A stretch of DNA of 64,000 bases from Halovibrio variabilis (GCF_007991175.1 NZ_BJXV01000002.1:248001-312000); one strand, 5' to 3'. Counted from the first letter of the stretch, positions 19,694 through 28,932 are shown. Made by a program: numbers and translations. Notes: generated by a model not told the origin, from the letters alone.

Positions 19694-20638
19694 CTAGCGG
19701 TTAGCCGCAGACCTGGGGGCTATCCACAAAGCCACCAACAACGCATGCGGCACCGTTAACACGGCCAAGCCCCAGAAAATCACTCTGACGGCGTCGGCAA
19801 GCCAGGCGCCTTCCAGGTTGGCAGCCCCGGCATTCATGGCCCACCAGGTACCCCCCCCTAGTACAATAGCGCCAGCAGTGGCGGGGGCTGCACGACGCAC
19901 CAGTCGTTTGACGTCAATCGCCTTGAACGCCTGACGCTCAGCGCCCAGTAGCAGCAGGAAATGACGCAGACTATGCACAATGCAAAAGTAGAAAGCGAAA
20001 GCGATCAGCGGGGGTAAAAGCAGCATGGGCCCGGCCAACGCGCAAAGCTCCAGGAGTAGCACACTGCGGCTAGCACGGGAATTCAGGGCGACGACACCGA
20101 TCAGCGCTACGACCCACCCGAGTATCAGCAAACGCCCCGCCGGCAGCACCAAGGCCATGACGGCCGCAGGGTCCTGTTGCAAGAGCCAGGCAAACAGCAC
20201 GGCCACTTGTTCAGGATGCCCTGCCATCGGGCCAATGATGGGCAGACTGCCACTCAACCACCCTACTCCGGCATGCCCACCTTTGGGTAAGAACAGACAA
20301 TCCGTTATCGCAAAGTGCCATATTGAAAGCCCCAAAAACCCCACCAGGGCGAGCGTCGGTTGCCAAACAATAAACGCCACGGTGAGCGCCATTAGCGCTA
20401 TATAGCCAGCCAGCCATTGAACACTACTATGCCCGCGCACCACCTTGAGAGTGTTGATAATCACCGGATCGGCGCCGCCGTGGGACAGGCCAAACAGCGC
20501 GATCGGAATCACAATAATCCAAAACTGCAGGGCAAGCTCAAGATTAGGCAGCCAAACGGCCACCACACCGGCAAACAACGCCGCCATCATCGCCCAAACG
20601 CGGTGACGCTGTGCCGTGGCAGGATTGATTGCGTGCAT
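19694..20638 (-). CDS. blh: Brp/Blh family beta-carotene 15,15'-dioxygenase
   Basis: Membrane enzyme of 314 residues that cleaves beta-carotene into two retinal molecules, the opsin chromophore. Iron-binding histidines lie in GLSHGGADP, WHFAITD, HSLRHF and TVPHALL, with about eight hydrophobic helices. It is the last gene of the minus-strand rhodopsin-crtEIBY cluster, 41 nt after crtY, which fits a retinal-synthesis role. Confidence 0.92.
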   Translation of the reverse strand: MHAINPATAQRHRVWAMMAALFAGVVAVWLPNLELALQFWIIVIPIALFGLSHGGADPVIINTLKVVRGHSSVQWLAGYIALMALTVAFIVWQPTLALVGFLGLSIWHFAITDCLFLPKGGHAGVGWLSGSLPIIGPMAGHPEQVAVLFAWLLQQDPAAVMALVLPAGRLLILGWVVALIGVVALNSRASRSVLLLELCALAGPMLLLPPLIAFAFYFCIVHSLRHFLLLLGAERQAFKAIDVKRLVRRAAPATAGAIVLGGGTWWAMNAGAANLEGAWLADAVRVIFWGLAVLTVPHALLVALWIAPRSAANR

Positions 20639-20679
20639 TATAATTCTCCCCAGGATAAAAACTGCCTGACGCCGACAGG

Positions 20680-21873
20680 CTACGAGTGTCGCGCCAGCCT
20701 AATGGCCGCCTTTAAAAAGGGCCCTGCTGGCAAACCCCGCATAATCGCCAGCAGGTCACTCAGGCGCGGTTCATCGCCCAAAAAACGGCGCTGTTCAATC
20801 GCACGGGTACGTTCGAACAGCTGCATAAACCAGCCGGGTGCCTGCTCAGGAGATTGACGCAGTGCCTGTAAAAACACCTTGTCCATCCACTCTAGCGCCG
20901 AAGAACGCAGCCGAGGCGGGGTTAGCTCCCAGCGACCGGTCTGGCTAGCCCGTTGGATTTGCCGGGCCACATCGGCCGCCCCCCGTTGGCAGCTGGCAAA
21001 CATATACCCCGTGGCCGGGCGCATCCATCCCCCGCGAATGCCAGCAGCCAGATAGCGCGGGTTAAGCTGCGGCGCCACCACCGGCATCATGGGTAGGCAG
21101 CCCGTCTCCTGCCGCGACAGCGTCCACTGGGTTCCCAGCCGCTTATTCAACCAATCGCTGAGCTGAGGGGGTACCTGCTGCGTCAACAACCGCTGGCAGT
21201 CGGGATGCGTTTTATCGACGTGGAAGCAGGTCCACTCGGCCAGCAGTCGATGGTCATCCAATGGCAGCAGGTAGACAAAATTGACCCCGCTAAACCCGGT
21301 TTGAAAATCCATCAGGCACGCGGTCGAGGGCGAAACGCCGTGGTCGGGGCAATGCACTTCAACCCCATGAAAGACCTGCCAGACGCCCTCATGGGAAGAC
21401 AGCATAGCGGCCTGGGGCGGGCGTGTGTCGATGACCAGTTTTGAGGTCAGCCCGCCCTGGGAAGTAGCGATATGCAGGCCATCGTCTTGGGGCGAAATCG
21501 TGCCGACGTCAACACCGCGGGTAAAATCAAACTCTGGACGCGTCGCCATTGCCGCATAGGCTGAACGCCGCATGGCACTGGCGGATAACAGCGAATAGCA
21601 GTGCTCGGCGTCTTCGCGTTCAACGCATTGGTTTCCAAACCGGACCTGCCACCGGGGCCACCGGTGGCTAATCGCCTTGCGAAAGGGATGCGGCTGCTGA
21701 TCCCAAAAGCACCACGTGCGGTCATTGGTATCTGCCTGGCGCGCCTCAAGCAGGTGCACGCGCGGTGCCGATGCGTGGGGCGGTATGACGTCAATCAGCC
21801 AGCTTGCGATGCTTAGCCCTGCCAGCCCAGCGCCTAGAATGGCGACATCGGTATCGGGAGGCAAACTCAACAC
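20680..21873 (-). CDS. crtY: Lycopene beta-cyclase
   Basis: FAD/NAD-binding enzyme of 397 residues closing the ends of lycopene into beta-ionone rings. The N-terminal dinucleotide motif is DVAILGAGLAGLSIASWL; LVIDTRPP and AAGIRGGWMRPATGY are family blocks. Its start overlaps the end of crtB by 7 nt, so it is translationally coupled. Confidence 0.93.
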   Translation of the reverse strand: MLSLPPDTDVAILGAGLAGLSIASWLIDVIPPHASAPRVHLLEARQADTNDRTWCFWDQQPHPFRKAISHRWPRWQVRFGNQCVEREDAEHCYSLLSASAMRRSAYAAMATRPEFDFTRGVDVGTISPQDDGLHIATSQGGLTSKLVIDTRPPQAAMLSSHEGVWQVFHGVEVHCPDHGVSPSTACLMDFQTGFSGVNFVYLLPLDDHRLLAEWTCFHVDKTHPDCQRLLTQQVPPQLSDWLNKRLGTQWTLSRQETGCLPMMPVVAPQLNPRYLAAGIRGGWMRPATGYMFASCQRGAADVARQIQRASQTGRWELTPPRLRSSALEWMDKVFLQALRQSPEQAPGWFMQLFERTRAIEQRRFLGDEPRLSDLLAIMRGLPAGPFLKAAIRLARHS

Positions 21874-22931
21874 CTGCCCCCGCTATCCTGAGCGATGCGG
21901 TAAAACATCAGAGTAGAGCCCAGGGGGCGATGAAGTGCCGCGTTATGAACCGGCGGCTTAGCAGGCATTAAGGCTGGCAACGCCAACACGCTCTGATACG
22001 CTTTCGCCCAGCCCGGCACAGCCACACGATGGCCCCAATACTGCGACGCATCGAGACGCTGAATACGCCTACCGATGTCACGGTAAACGCGCAACGCGAC
22101 GCCTATCGCCAGCCGGGCTCGAACCGGCAGGTAAGCCAACCCTTGCCAACCGCTGACATAGTAATGTTCAGCCAGCGCCAGCAACTGTTGGATCGCTTGC
22201 CAGGCCTGCTGGCGTGCCTGATCATCGCCTGCGGCAATCTGGGCCGCGGTGACATCAGCCGACATCCAGGCAGCAGGCAGATAAAGCCGACCATCATGCG
22301 CGTCTTCCAGCACATCACGGGCGATATTGGTCATTTGCATGGCGATGCCCAAATCAATGGCAAAGGCCAGTGCGCGATCCGGCTCTTCGGCGTCGAGCAA
22401 GTGGCACATCATCACGCCGACCGTACCCGCCGCCCCGTAAGCATAGTGCAGCAAGGCAGACTCGCTGGTCAGATGCAGTTTGGAAAGATCGACCGTCATG
22501 GTGGCGAGCAGGTCTTGCATGGCGTGAAAAGCCCATGAATCTGAACTGAAGAGTGAGCCGATATCTGTCTCAAGCGCCGCCACGGCCTCTTGATCGGTTG
22601 CCGATAGCGGCGGCATTGGCGCGTCATCAATAACGTTAGCGGTTGATTGATCCTCAAGAAACATTAGCGAGGACACTGACGCACCGGGTGCGTGCGCTGC
22701 CAGCCGCTGCTGTAAAAGGCAAAGCATCTGCTTGGCGCGAAGCCGCTGTGCCTCGGTGGTCGCATTGTCGGCGATGTCGTCCACCTGCCGACAGACATGG
22801 TAAAGCCGCGCCCCCGCCTGCAGCTGGTGCGCGGGCAAAAAGCGCCCCGCCCAATGAAAGCTCCGGCCATGCTGACGCAGGGTAGCTTGAGACGCGGTGG
22901 CCGAGGTGGCCGAGGTGGCCGAGGTGGTCAT
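21867..22931 (-). CDS. crtB: Phytoene synthase
   Basis: Condenses two geranylgeranyl diphosphates to phytoene. Both Asp-rich magnesium motifs are present: VDDIADN and ARDVLEDAHDGRLYLP. 354 residues. The N-terminus is a low-complexity ATSATSAT stretch made by 9-bp repeats, absent from most homologs, before SFHWAGRFLP. ATGA overlap with crtI upstream and 7-nt overlap with crtY downstream. Confidence 0.95.
   Translation of the reverse strand: MTTSATSATSATASQATLRQHGRSFHWAGRFLPAHQLQAGARLYHVCRQVDDIADNATTEAQRLRAKQMLCLLQQRLAAHAPGASVSSLMFLEDQSTANVIDDAPMPPLSATDQEAVAALETDIGSLFSSDSWAFHAMQDLLATMTVDLSKLHLTSESALLHYAYGAAGTVGVMMCHLLDAEEPDRALAFAIDLGIAMQMTNIARDVLEDAHDGRLYLPAAWMSADVTAAQIAAGDDQARQQAWQAIQQLLALAEHYYVSGWQGLAYLPVRARLAIGVALRVYRDIGRRIQRLDASQYWGHRVAVPGWAKAYQSVLALPALMPAKPPVHNAALHRPLGSTLMFYRIAQDSGGRC
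22901..22927 (-). repeat. 9-bp tandem repeats in the crtB start region
   Basis: Three copies of CCGAGGTGG (plus strand) encoding an Ala-Thr-Ser repeat at the CrtB N-terminus. Slippage-prone and in frame. Confidence 0.85.
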
Positions 22932-24481
22932 ATGACGTTCTCTCCTTGCACGGGCACCAGCCGCTTTTGACGTTTATGGCTGTCTTCCTTCACCAGCCGT
23001 TCGACCACGCCAGCAGAAGACACTACCCCCGGCACACCGGCACCAGGGTGTGTACCGGCGCCCACAAAATAGAGGTTGTCGAAATGCGGGGAGCGGTTAT
23101 GAAAACGCAGCCCGGCCGACTGTGTCAGCGTCGGGGCAATTGAAAAACCACTGCCAAAGGGGCTCGAAAGCGCATCGTGAAAATAGCGCGGCGTTATCGC
23201 GTGGGTAGCACTCAGTTGCTCGAACAGATCCGGCATTAGCCGCTGCTGCAACGTCAGCAAAACCCGCTGTGTGAGAACCGGCTCGAGCGTCTCCCAATCT
23301 TGCTTACCGTTAAGATTCGGCACCGGCGCCAATACATAGAACGCGTCTTGGTTGGCAGGCGCCATCTGCGGGTCTGTGGCGCTCGGCCGGTGCAGGTAGA
23401 GGCTGAGATCGTCGAGCAGTTCATGCTTATCAAAGATGGCGTCAAGTATCTCTTTGAACGTATCGCCGAAGACAATCGTGTGGTGCTCAAGCTCCGGGTA
23501 ACGCCGCCGGGTGGTAAAGTACACCACCATCAGCCCCATCGACTGTTTCATCCGCCGCCGCCAGCCATTCACTAAGCGGCCCCAACGGCCCATCGGCAAC
23601 CAGTGCTCGTAGACGTGCAGCGGGTCGACATTGCTGACCACAATATCGGCCTCGTAGTGCTCGCCCGACACCACCTCCACGCCGGTAACGCGGTTACCCT
23701 CTGCACTGATCGCGCTGACCTGCTGGCCGGTACGAATGACCCCGCCGTGGCGTTGGAACAAGGCGGCAAGCGCCTCAACCAGTGCACCGGTGCCGCCTTT
23801 GGGGTACCAAACGCCTCCGCGGCGTTCGAGGGCGTGAATCAAGCCGTAAAGCGACGAGGTGCGGTACGGGTGCCCGCCCACCAACAGCGAAGGCACTGAA
23901 AACGCCTTACGCAAACGTTCATCGCTAAAAAAACGCGACACAAAACCGTAAAGGCTAACATCAGCCCGTAGGCGCACCAGGTCAGGTAATACTTTGAGCA
24001 TGTCCGTCACGCGGGTGAAAGGCTGCTCGGCCAACTCGACAAAACCACGCTGGTACATCACTTCCGTGGCTTTCAGAAACGCCGCATAAGCGCCGCCCTC
24101 TCCGGGCGATAACCGCTCGATCTCTGCGACGGTATCCTCGATACCGCTTTTGTAGTCGAAGTAGCTACCGTCGACAAAATCCATACGGTAGAAAGGTTCA
24201 ACGGGTAACAGAGTAACGTGCTCTTCCATGCGCTCGCCGAAACGCTCAAACAGCGCTTCAAAAATGAAGGGCGCGGTAATCACCGTTGGTCCGGCATCAA
24301 AGGCCACCCCATCTAAATGGAAAACTCGAGCCCGCCCGCCGATATCGGCATGACGCTCAAGCAACTCGACGTCCCAACCTTCAGACAACAAGCGCAAAGC
24401 AACGGCAATACCACCAAAACCCGATCCAACGACAACCGCTTTGCCTTGGGTGGATGCTGGCTTATCCATCAGCGCGTTCAT
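22928..24481 (-). CDS. crtI: Phytoene desaturase
   Basis: FAD amine-oxidase-fold enzyme of 517 residues turning phytoene into lycopene. N-terminal VVVGSGFGGIAVALRL and the C-terminal family signature GAGTHPGAGVPGV are intact. It overlaps crtE and crtB by 4 nt each (ATGA), so crtE-I-B-Y is one translational chain. Confidence 0.96.
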   Translation of the reverse strand: MNALMDKPASTQGKAVVVGSGFGGIAVALRLLSEGWDVELLERHADIGGRARVFHLDGVAFDAGPTVITAPFIFEALFERFGERMEEHVTLLPVEPFYRMDFVDGSYFDYKSGIEDTVAEIERLSPGEGGAYAAFLKATEVMYQRGFVELAEQPFTRVTDMLKVLPDLVRLRADVSLYGFVSRFFSDERLRKAFSVPSLLVGGHPYRTSSLYGLIHALERRGGVWYPKGGTGALVEALAALFQRHGGVIRTGQQVSAISAEGNRVTGVEVVSGEHYEADIVVSNVDPLHVYEHWLPMGRWGRLVNGWRRRMKQSMGLMVVYFTTRRRYPELEHHTIVFGDTFKEILDAIFDKHELLDDLSLYLHRPSATDPQMAPANQDAFYVLAPVPNLNGKQDWETLEPVLTQRVLLTLQQRLMPDLFEQLSATHAITPRYFHDALSSPFGSGFSIAPTLTQSAGLRFHNRSPHFDNLYFVGAGTHPGAGVPGVVSSAGVVERLVKEDSHKRQKRLVPVQGENVI

Positions 24482-25551
24482 AAGGTCTGCTCCGTCATCG
24501 CCTGTACACCCTGGTTCGGCACAGGCACTTGATCCGCATAGACCGCCATGGCCTTTTGGTGTTCATCAAGGCGACGGCGTAGCGTTGCCAACACCGCCTG
24601 TAATGATGTGCCAAGCACGTTGGGAAAATGCTGAATAAGGGTTTCCCCGCGGGCCAGCGCCGCGGAGGCGTGGCGTGTGGCCCGGCGCATGGCCTGGGAA
24701 GCAGGGTTCGCCAGCCGCTGGTTCGCCAGCCGCTGTGGCCGAACCGGCCAATGACACGGCCAAGCGTGGTAGCAATGGTAGTGGTCTGGCTGCAGGCGTT
24801 GCGCGCAGCCAATCTCAAGGTCATCTAAATCATCAATAATCTGATAAGCCAGCCCAACGGCTTTTGCAAATCGGTGGAGGTGTTCGCATTGCTGCTGGGT
24901 AATATCACCACCCATTGCCGCCGCTTCCAGGGGGAGCGCAATCAAAGGCGCTGTTTTAGCCAGGGTGGCTTGCAGATACTCGGCAACGGAGGGGTCACGG
25001 CGTTGATGATGGGTGCCGCGCGCGGCCAATTCGATACTCTGCCCGGCAATCACCTGGCCTGAGCGCTCGGTGAGCAGTTGAATCAGCGCCAAACTGTGCT
25101 CGGGTAAGTCACTATAAAGGGCGGCACGGAAGGCCGCGGTAAGTAAAAGATCGCCCGTGCAGAGCGCAACCCCAGGGTTGTCACGTTTCCAAACAGACGG
25201 CTGCCCACGGCGCTCGCTATCGCCGTCACAAAGGTCATCATGCACAAGCGATGCATTATGAATAAGCTCTGACGCTGCAGCGGCGGCAATGCGGTGGGCA
25301 CTCGATGACTTGAATGCCATACCGCTGAGTAGCGCTAAACGAGCGCGCAATTGACTGCCGCCCGTTTCAAGATGATAGAGGCTGGCGGCTTGCGCCGGCC
25401 AGTGATCAGCTGCATTAAGGCTGTTACGCATTAATGCATTAACCTGTTCGAGTTCGCGATCGACGTCGCTCGCATCGGATGGTGCTTTCATTGTTTCGTT
25501 GCCACCAACACCGTTGAAATTGGCGGTTTGAGTGAGTGTTGCAGTGACCAT
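24478..25551 (-). CDS. crtE: Geranylgeranyl diphosphate synthase
   Basis: Prenyltransferase of 357 residues making the C20 precursor of carotenoids. First Asp-rich motif HDDLCDGDSERRG (DDxxD) and second motif IIDDLDD are present. Directly after the second motif the sequence becomes Cys/His/Trp-rich (DHYHCYHAWPCHW) and contains a perfect 15-bp tandem duplication; homologs usually have an N/L-rich segment here, so a local compensated frame error or real divergence is possible. AAAGGA precedes the start at 25551. It follows the rhodopsin gene by 63 nt. Confidence 0.92.
   Translation of the reverse strand: MVTATLTQTANFNGVGGNETMKAPSDASDVDRELEQVNALMRNSLNAADHWPAQAASLYHLETGGSQLRARLALLSGMAFKSSSAHRIAAAAASELIHNASLVHDDLCDGDSERRGQPSVWKRDNPGVALCTGDLLLTAAFRAALYSDLPEHSLALIQLLTERSGQVIAGQSIELAARGTHHQRRDPSVAEYLQATLAKTAPLIALPLEAAAMGGDITQQQCEHLHRFAKAVGLAYQIIDDLDDLEIGCAQRLQPDHYHCYHAWPCHWPVRPQRLANQRLANPASQAMRRATRHASAALARGETLIQHFPNVLGTSLQAVLATLRRRLDEHQKAMAVYADQVPVPNQGVQAMTEQTL
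24706..24735 (-). repeat. 15-bp tandem duplication inside crtE
   Basis: Two perfect adjacent copies of GTTCGCCAGCCGCTG (plus strand), coding QRLAN-QRLAN in frame. Confidence 0.95.
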
Positions 25552-25614
25552 GCCAACGTCCTTTTAACGGGGCCATCCTTGGCCGTATGTGACTCCTTTT
25601 ATGAAAGTCGGCGC

Positions 25615-26427
25615 TTAAGAGGGCTTGGACGTTTCGTTTTCAGCGGCAGCAGCTGGTTTAGAGACGGTTGACGCGGTGCCTTCAATCTCCTGCGATTTGC
25701 GCATGGCAATCATGAAGATAAAGACCCCAAAGACGGCCTTAGCCACGATATCCGCTACCGTATAACCAACTTCAACGGCTGTGATGGCAGCTCCGCCTTC
25801 CAGACCGACCAGCGGGAAGAGGTAGACAATCGGGTAGAACAACCAGGAACCAATGACCAAGTAGACAGAGATGTTGATCAAGTTCTTCACGCTTTCCGGC
25901 TGCTGTGAAATGGACTCTTTAAGACCCACAACAAGCTGGTAAACGATGTAAACAAACGGAATCATCGAGAGCACCCAGAACACGAAGCGCAAGCCACCCG
26001 CGCTGGATACTTCACCCGGATAACCCAGCACGATCATTAAGGCAGCCGCACCGCCTAGAACCGTCGTTCTCTTGATGGTTTCTTGTCTGGACAAGCGCAT
26101 GACCAGTATCAGCTCGATCAGCAAGAGCGGTACCGTCAGCAGCCAATCGACGTAGCGGTAAGCTTGGTTGAAGGGCTTACCAGTTGAGATAACTTCTCCA
26201 GACGTTACATCAACAGCGGCCCCCCAAGACAGCATGATTTGCAGGTAGTGGTAGGCAGCAACCGCGGTTACTAACCCCGTGATGGTGATGGCTAGGCGGT
26301 AGGCTGGAGCAATTTCAGACTTCATTAACCAGAAAAAAAGCGTTGCGGCGGCCATTACGGCAAAGCCAAACGAATACGCATTCTGGATAAAGGAGTATTG
26401 CCCTACGGATAAAGCTTCAAGTTCCAT
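25615..26427 (-). CDS. Proton-pump-type microbial rhodopsin (proteorhodopsin/xanthorhodopsin-like)
   Basis: Seven-helix retinal protein of 270 residues. By hand alignment, helix C carries R91, D94 (proton acceptor), T98 and E105 (donor), the DTE pattern of outward proton pumps; L102 sits at the proteorhodopsin tuning site, predicting green absorption. H60 matches the acceptor-linked His, D226 the second counterion and K230 the retinal Schiff-base lysine. W151 fills the position of bacteriorhodopsin W138, where xanthorhodopsin has Gly, so a carotenoid antenna looks unlikely. The start at 26427 is preferred: GGAG lies 6 nt upstream; in-frame ATGs at 26445 and 26472 also exist. First gene before crtEIBY-blh. 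Confidence 0.93.
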   Translation of the reverse strand: MELEALSVGQYSFIQNAYSFGFAVMAAATLFFWLMKSEIAPAYRLAITITGLVTAVAAYHYLQIMLSWGAAVDVTSGEVISTGKPFNQAYRYVDWLLTVPLLLIELILVMRLSRQETIKRTTVLGGAAALMIVLGYPGEVSSAGGLRFVFWVLSMIPFVYIVYQLVVGLKESISQQPESVKNLINISVYLVIGSWLFYPIVYLFPLVGLEGGAAITAVEVGYTVADIVAKAVFGVFIFMIAMRKSQEIEGTASTVSKPAAAAENETSKPS

Positions 26428-26532
26428 GAGTATCTCCGGCGGCATTAGTTTTTGTAAGCAGACATTACCCATGTGACCGGCACTGATGCCTCATCCATGT
26501 GTAATGAGCTACCAACGCATTCCACACAAAAA

Positions 26533-26560
26533 GTTATTCAGAACATATTTTCTGGATAAC
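26533..26560 (-). promoter_or_regulatory. Inverted repeat in the rhodopsin leader (attenuator or operator)
   Basis: Eleven-nt arms GTTATTCAGAA / TTCTGGATAAC with one mismatch and a 6-nt loop, about 106 nt before the rhodopsin start. On the minus strand it is directly followed by five T's, so it could act as a weak terminator/attenuator; a protein-binding palindrome is the alternative. Confidence 0.5.
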
Positions 26561-26844
26561 TCTTGTTAAGCGTAGTCATACATCAGTAAATAGCCAACTA
26601 TCTTTTACAAAATTTATGCAGACTTTGATCTGAAGCAATTTTATGAGCACTTCTTGTAGGACTTTTATGTACATCCAAATAAAGCTTGGCCGACCATAAC
26701 AAACCTCAATGCCGACGTTATCAATAAGGTCCATGGGTATAGGATCGCCCAACCAATTTTTTAGCTATTGATAAATTTAACTAAATATAACAATAACTTA
26801 TCTATCAAACATTAAGGGAGCATTAAGAAAATAGCCCCAACTCA

Positions 26845-26858
26845 TTGACGCCCATCAA
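26845..26858 (+). promoter_or_regulatory. FNR/Anr-like box upstream of ttrB
   Basis: TTGAC-GCCC-ATCAA, one base from the FNR consensus TTGAT-N4-ATCAA, about 85 nt before the ttrB start. Fits anaerobic induction of tetrathionate reductase. Confidence 0.6.
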
Positions 26859-26942
26859 TTTCTGACTCAAAGCAAAAGCGTAATCTAAGCGTATTCCAAT
26901 CATTCGCCCTGCGAATGCCGTTTTATTCACCAAGGAGGCGCT

Positions 26943-27719
26943 ATGGACGCAATGCGTCGCTCGCTCTTGGGCCAACTGGCCCGTTTAAGCGCAGGCGCTG
27001 CGCTGGTGCCGCTTTCGAGCTTTGCTCAGGCTGGCATTAATCAACAGCCAGCCCGCCGTGAAGGCGACCCCACTAAACGCTACGGCATGCTGATAGACCT
27101 ACGTCAGTGCATCGGTTGCCAGGCCTGCACGGTTTCATGTCATATCGAAAACGCGGCACCGCTGGGCCAATTCCGCACCACGGTTTCTCAATACGAAGTA
27201 GAGCATCAGGAGAGCGGTGAGCTGGCCACCTTTATGCTGCCGCGGCTGTGTAACCACTGTGAAAACCCACCCTGCGTCCCGGTCTGCCCGGTTGAGGCCA
27301 CCTATCAACAGCAGGATGGCATTGTGGTGGTCGATAGCGACCGCTGCGTGGGCTGTGCCTATTGCGTCAACGCCTGTCCCTACGACGCCCGCTTTATTAA
27401 CCAGCGCACTCAAACCGCCGACAAGTGCACCTTCTGTGCCCATCGTTTAGAAGCCGGGTTGCTACCTGCCTGTGTAGAGAGCTGCGTAGGCGGTGCCCGT
27501 GTTATTGGCAATATGCGCGATCCGCAAAGCCAGATCAGCCGGATGATTAACGAACACAGTGATGCGTTGATGGTGCTACAACCAGAAAAAAATACCCTTC
27601 CGCAGGTGTTCTACCTCGGTATGGACGAGCGCTTCACCACACGCCCCACGGCTGAACCCGTTGCGCTGGAAGTGCTCGACCCACACGGTCAGGAGATGGG
27701 CTATGAATTCCACCATTGA
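26943..27719 (+). CDS. ttrB: Tetrathionate reductase iron-sulfur subunit
   Basis: Electron-transfer subunit between membrane TtrC and catalytic TtrA, 258 residues, with an N-terminal export signal (RRSLLGQLARLSAGAALVPL). Sixteen cysteines in four clusters bind four [4Fe-4S] centres: C56/59/62/66, C103/106/111/115, C135/138/141/145 and C162/165/177/181. It is strongly similar to Salmonella TtrB throughout (GLLPACVESCVGGAR). AAGGAGG precedes the start. The gene order ttrB-ttrC-ttrA is that of Salmonella, but no ttrRS regulator is visible in this window. Confidence 0.94.
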   Translation: MDAMRRSLLGQLARLSAGAALVPLSSFAQAGINQQPARREGDPTKRYGMLIDLRQCIGCQACTVSCHIENAAPLGQFRTTVSQYEVEHQESGELATFMLPRLCNHCENPPCVPVCPVEATYQQQDGIVVVDSDRCVGCAYCVNACPYDARFINQRTQTADKCTFCAHRLEAGLLPACVESCVGGARVIGNMRDPQSQISRMINEHSDALMVLQPEKNTLPQVFYLGMDERFTTRPTAEPVALEVLDPHGQEMGYEFHH

Positions 27720-28932
27720 GCTACTGGCACCGCGCTACGACATCGCCTGGTAACCTTGGGCGGTACAATACTTTTTTATGATTGCGGTCTCTTACGCCAG
27801 CCTCTGGCTAGCCGCCCCGGCGCTGGTATTCGGTAAAAAAGCCTGGCTGCCCACCGCGCGTCTGGCGTTAATCGCCTGCGTCAGCACAACGCTGGTGGCA
27901 CCCGTCGCGCTACTAGCAGATTTGCACCAGCCGCTGCGCTTTTGGCACTTCTACGCTTACGCCAACAGCCACTCCTGGATGTCGATTGGCAGCGTGGTTC
28001 TGCCGCTTTATCTGGTTAGCGTGCTTGGCCTTGCTTGGCTGGCATGGCGACCTGCGCTACAGGCAAAGCGAAACGCATCAGGGCTGAGCGGAATGCTAGC
28101 CAACTGGCTCTCTTTAGGCAGTGGCGCAACGCCCCGAGCGCTAGTCGCCGTGGTAGGCGTGGCCGCGCTGGTGCTATCCAGCGGCATTATGCTTTACACC
28201 GGTGCGGAGCTAGCGATCGTCAAGGCACGCCCGCTTTGGCACACCGTATGGCTACCACCGATGCTGGTAACCACCGGATTTATCGCCGCTGCCGGGCTCG
28301 TATTAGTGCTGAACCGAGTTAGCGGACTTGGCTCGCCAAACACCATTCGTCAGATGCTGTATGTGCTTCTCGTTGCTTGCGGTTTGGCAGGCCTCGTCGC
28401 CATTAGCTGGTTTTTGGATGGTGTAAATGCCCATGTAGGTTCAGTGGCCGCTGCCCTGGAATCCGTGCGCTATAGCGCCTCGTGGCACAGTACCGCCCTG
28501 TGGGGCGGCGTTACCGGCATCGCGCTGTTTGTCGCCGTGGTGTTTTTGCTGACTCGCCCTACCCTGAAACAGTCAGGCTCAAACTTGGCGTCAACATCTC
28601 ACCAGCCAACACTCTTTGCCTGGGCATGGTTGCTTGGCCTAGTAGCCATTCATATGGGCTGGATGTTCCGCTGGGTGGTGCTGATGGATGTTCAGCATGT
28701 GGCTCGCAACAGCGCCGGTTTTCACCACTACGGCATCCCCGCGGGCTCTTCCGGTATGTTGGGTATTGTTGGCACCTTCGGTCTCTGGCTCGCCGCTATT
28801 TTACTGATTGAGCTGTTTATACCCTGGCGGCAAGCCCAGCAGGGAGGCTTTGTGGCAACCCCCACCCACGCTTCTCAAGACGCTACTACTCACCCTCTCA
28901 CCGCTAAAAAAGGAGCGTCTAGCCATGTCTAA
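27703..28932 (+). CDS. ttrC: Tetrathionate reductase membrane subunit, interrupted by an in-frame stop
   Basis: NrfD-like quinol dehydrogenase subunit with about nine helices. The natural start is the ATG at 27703 (AGGAG at 27691-27695, overlapping ttrB), reading MNSTIELLAPRYDIAW, then TAA at 27751-27753, then PWAVQYFF and the rest in the same frame. Salmonella TtrC has ISWLPWAVQYFF here, so the stop replaces a Leu codon (TTA to TAA is one base). Downstream, an ATG at 27778 could reinitiate but has no clear ribosome-binding site and would lose the start of helix 1. The remainder (DLHQPLRFWHFYAY, LYTGAELAIVKARP, MFRWVVLMDVQ) is intact. Either a nonsense allele, an assembly error or a reinitiated gene. 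Overlaps ttrA by 8 nt. Confidence 0.85.

Larger units (their letters stand above)
26428..26942. other. Long AT-rich divergent control region
   Basis: About 515 nt without a gene between the rhodopsin and ttrB starts, clearly more AT-rich than the surroundings. It must hold the promoters of both the rhodopsin-carotenoid operon and ttrBCA. I can point to one hairpin near the rhodopsin side and one FNR-like box near ttrB; nothing else stands out. Confidence 0.7.

Noticed and set aside
25615..26427. Carotenoid-antenna (xanthorhodopsin-type) pump
   Set aside because: Trp151 occupies the position where antenna-binding rhodopsins have Gly, by hand alignment.
27751..27753. Programmed recoding (selenocysteine/pyrrolysine-like) at the ttrC stop
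   Set aside because: The codon is TAA, not UGA or UAG, and homologs have Leu, so a mutation or sequence error is simpler.
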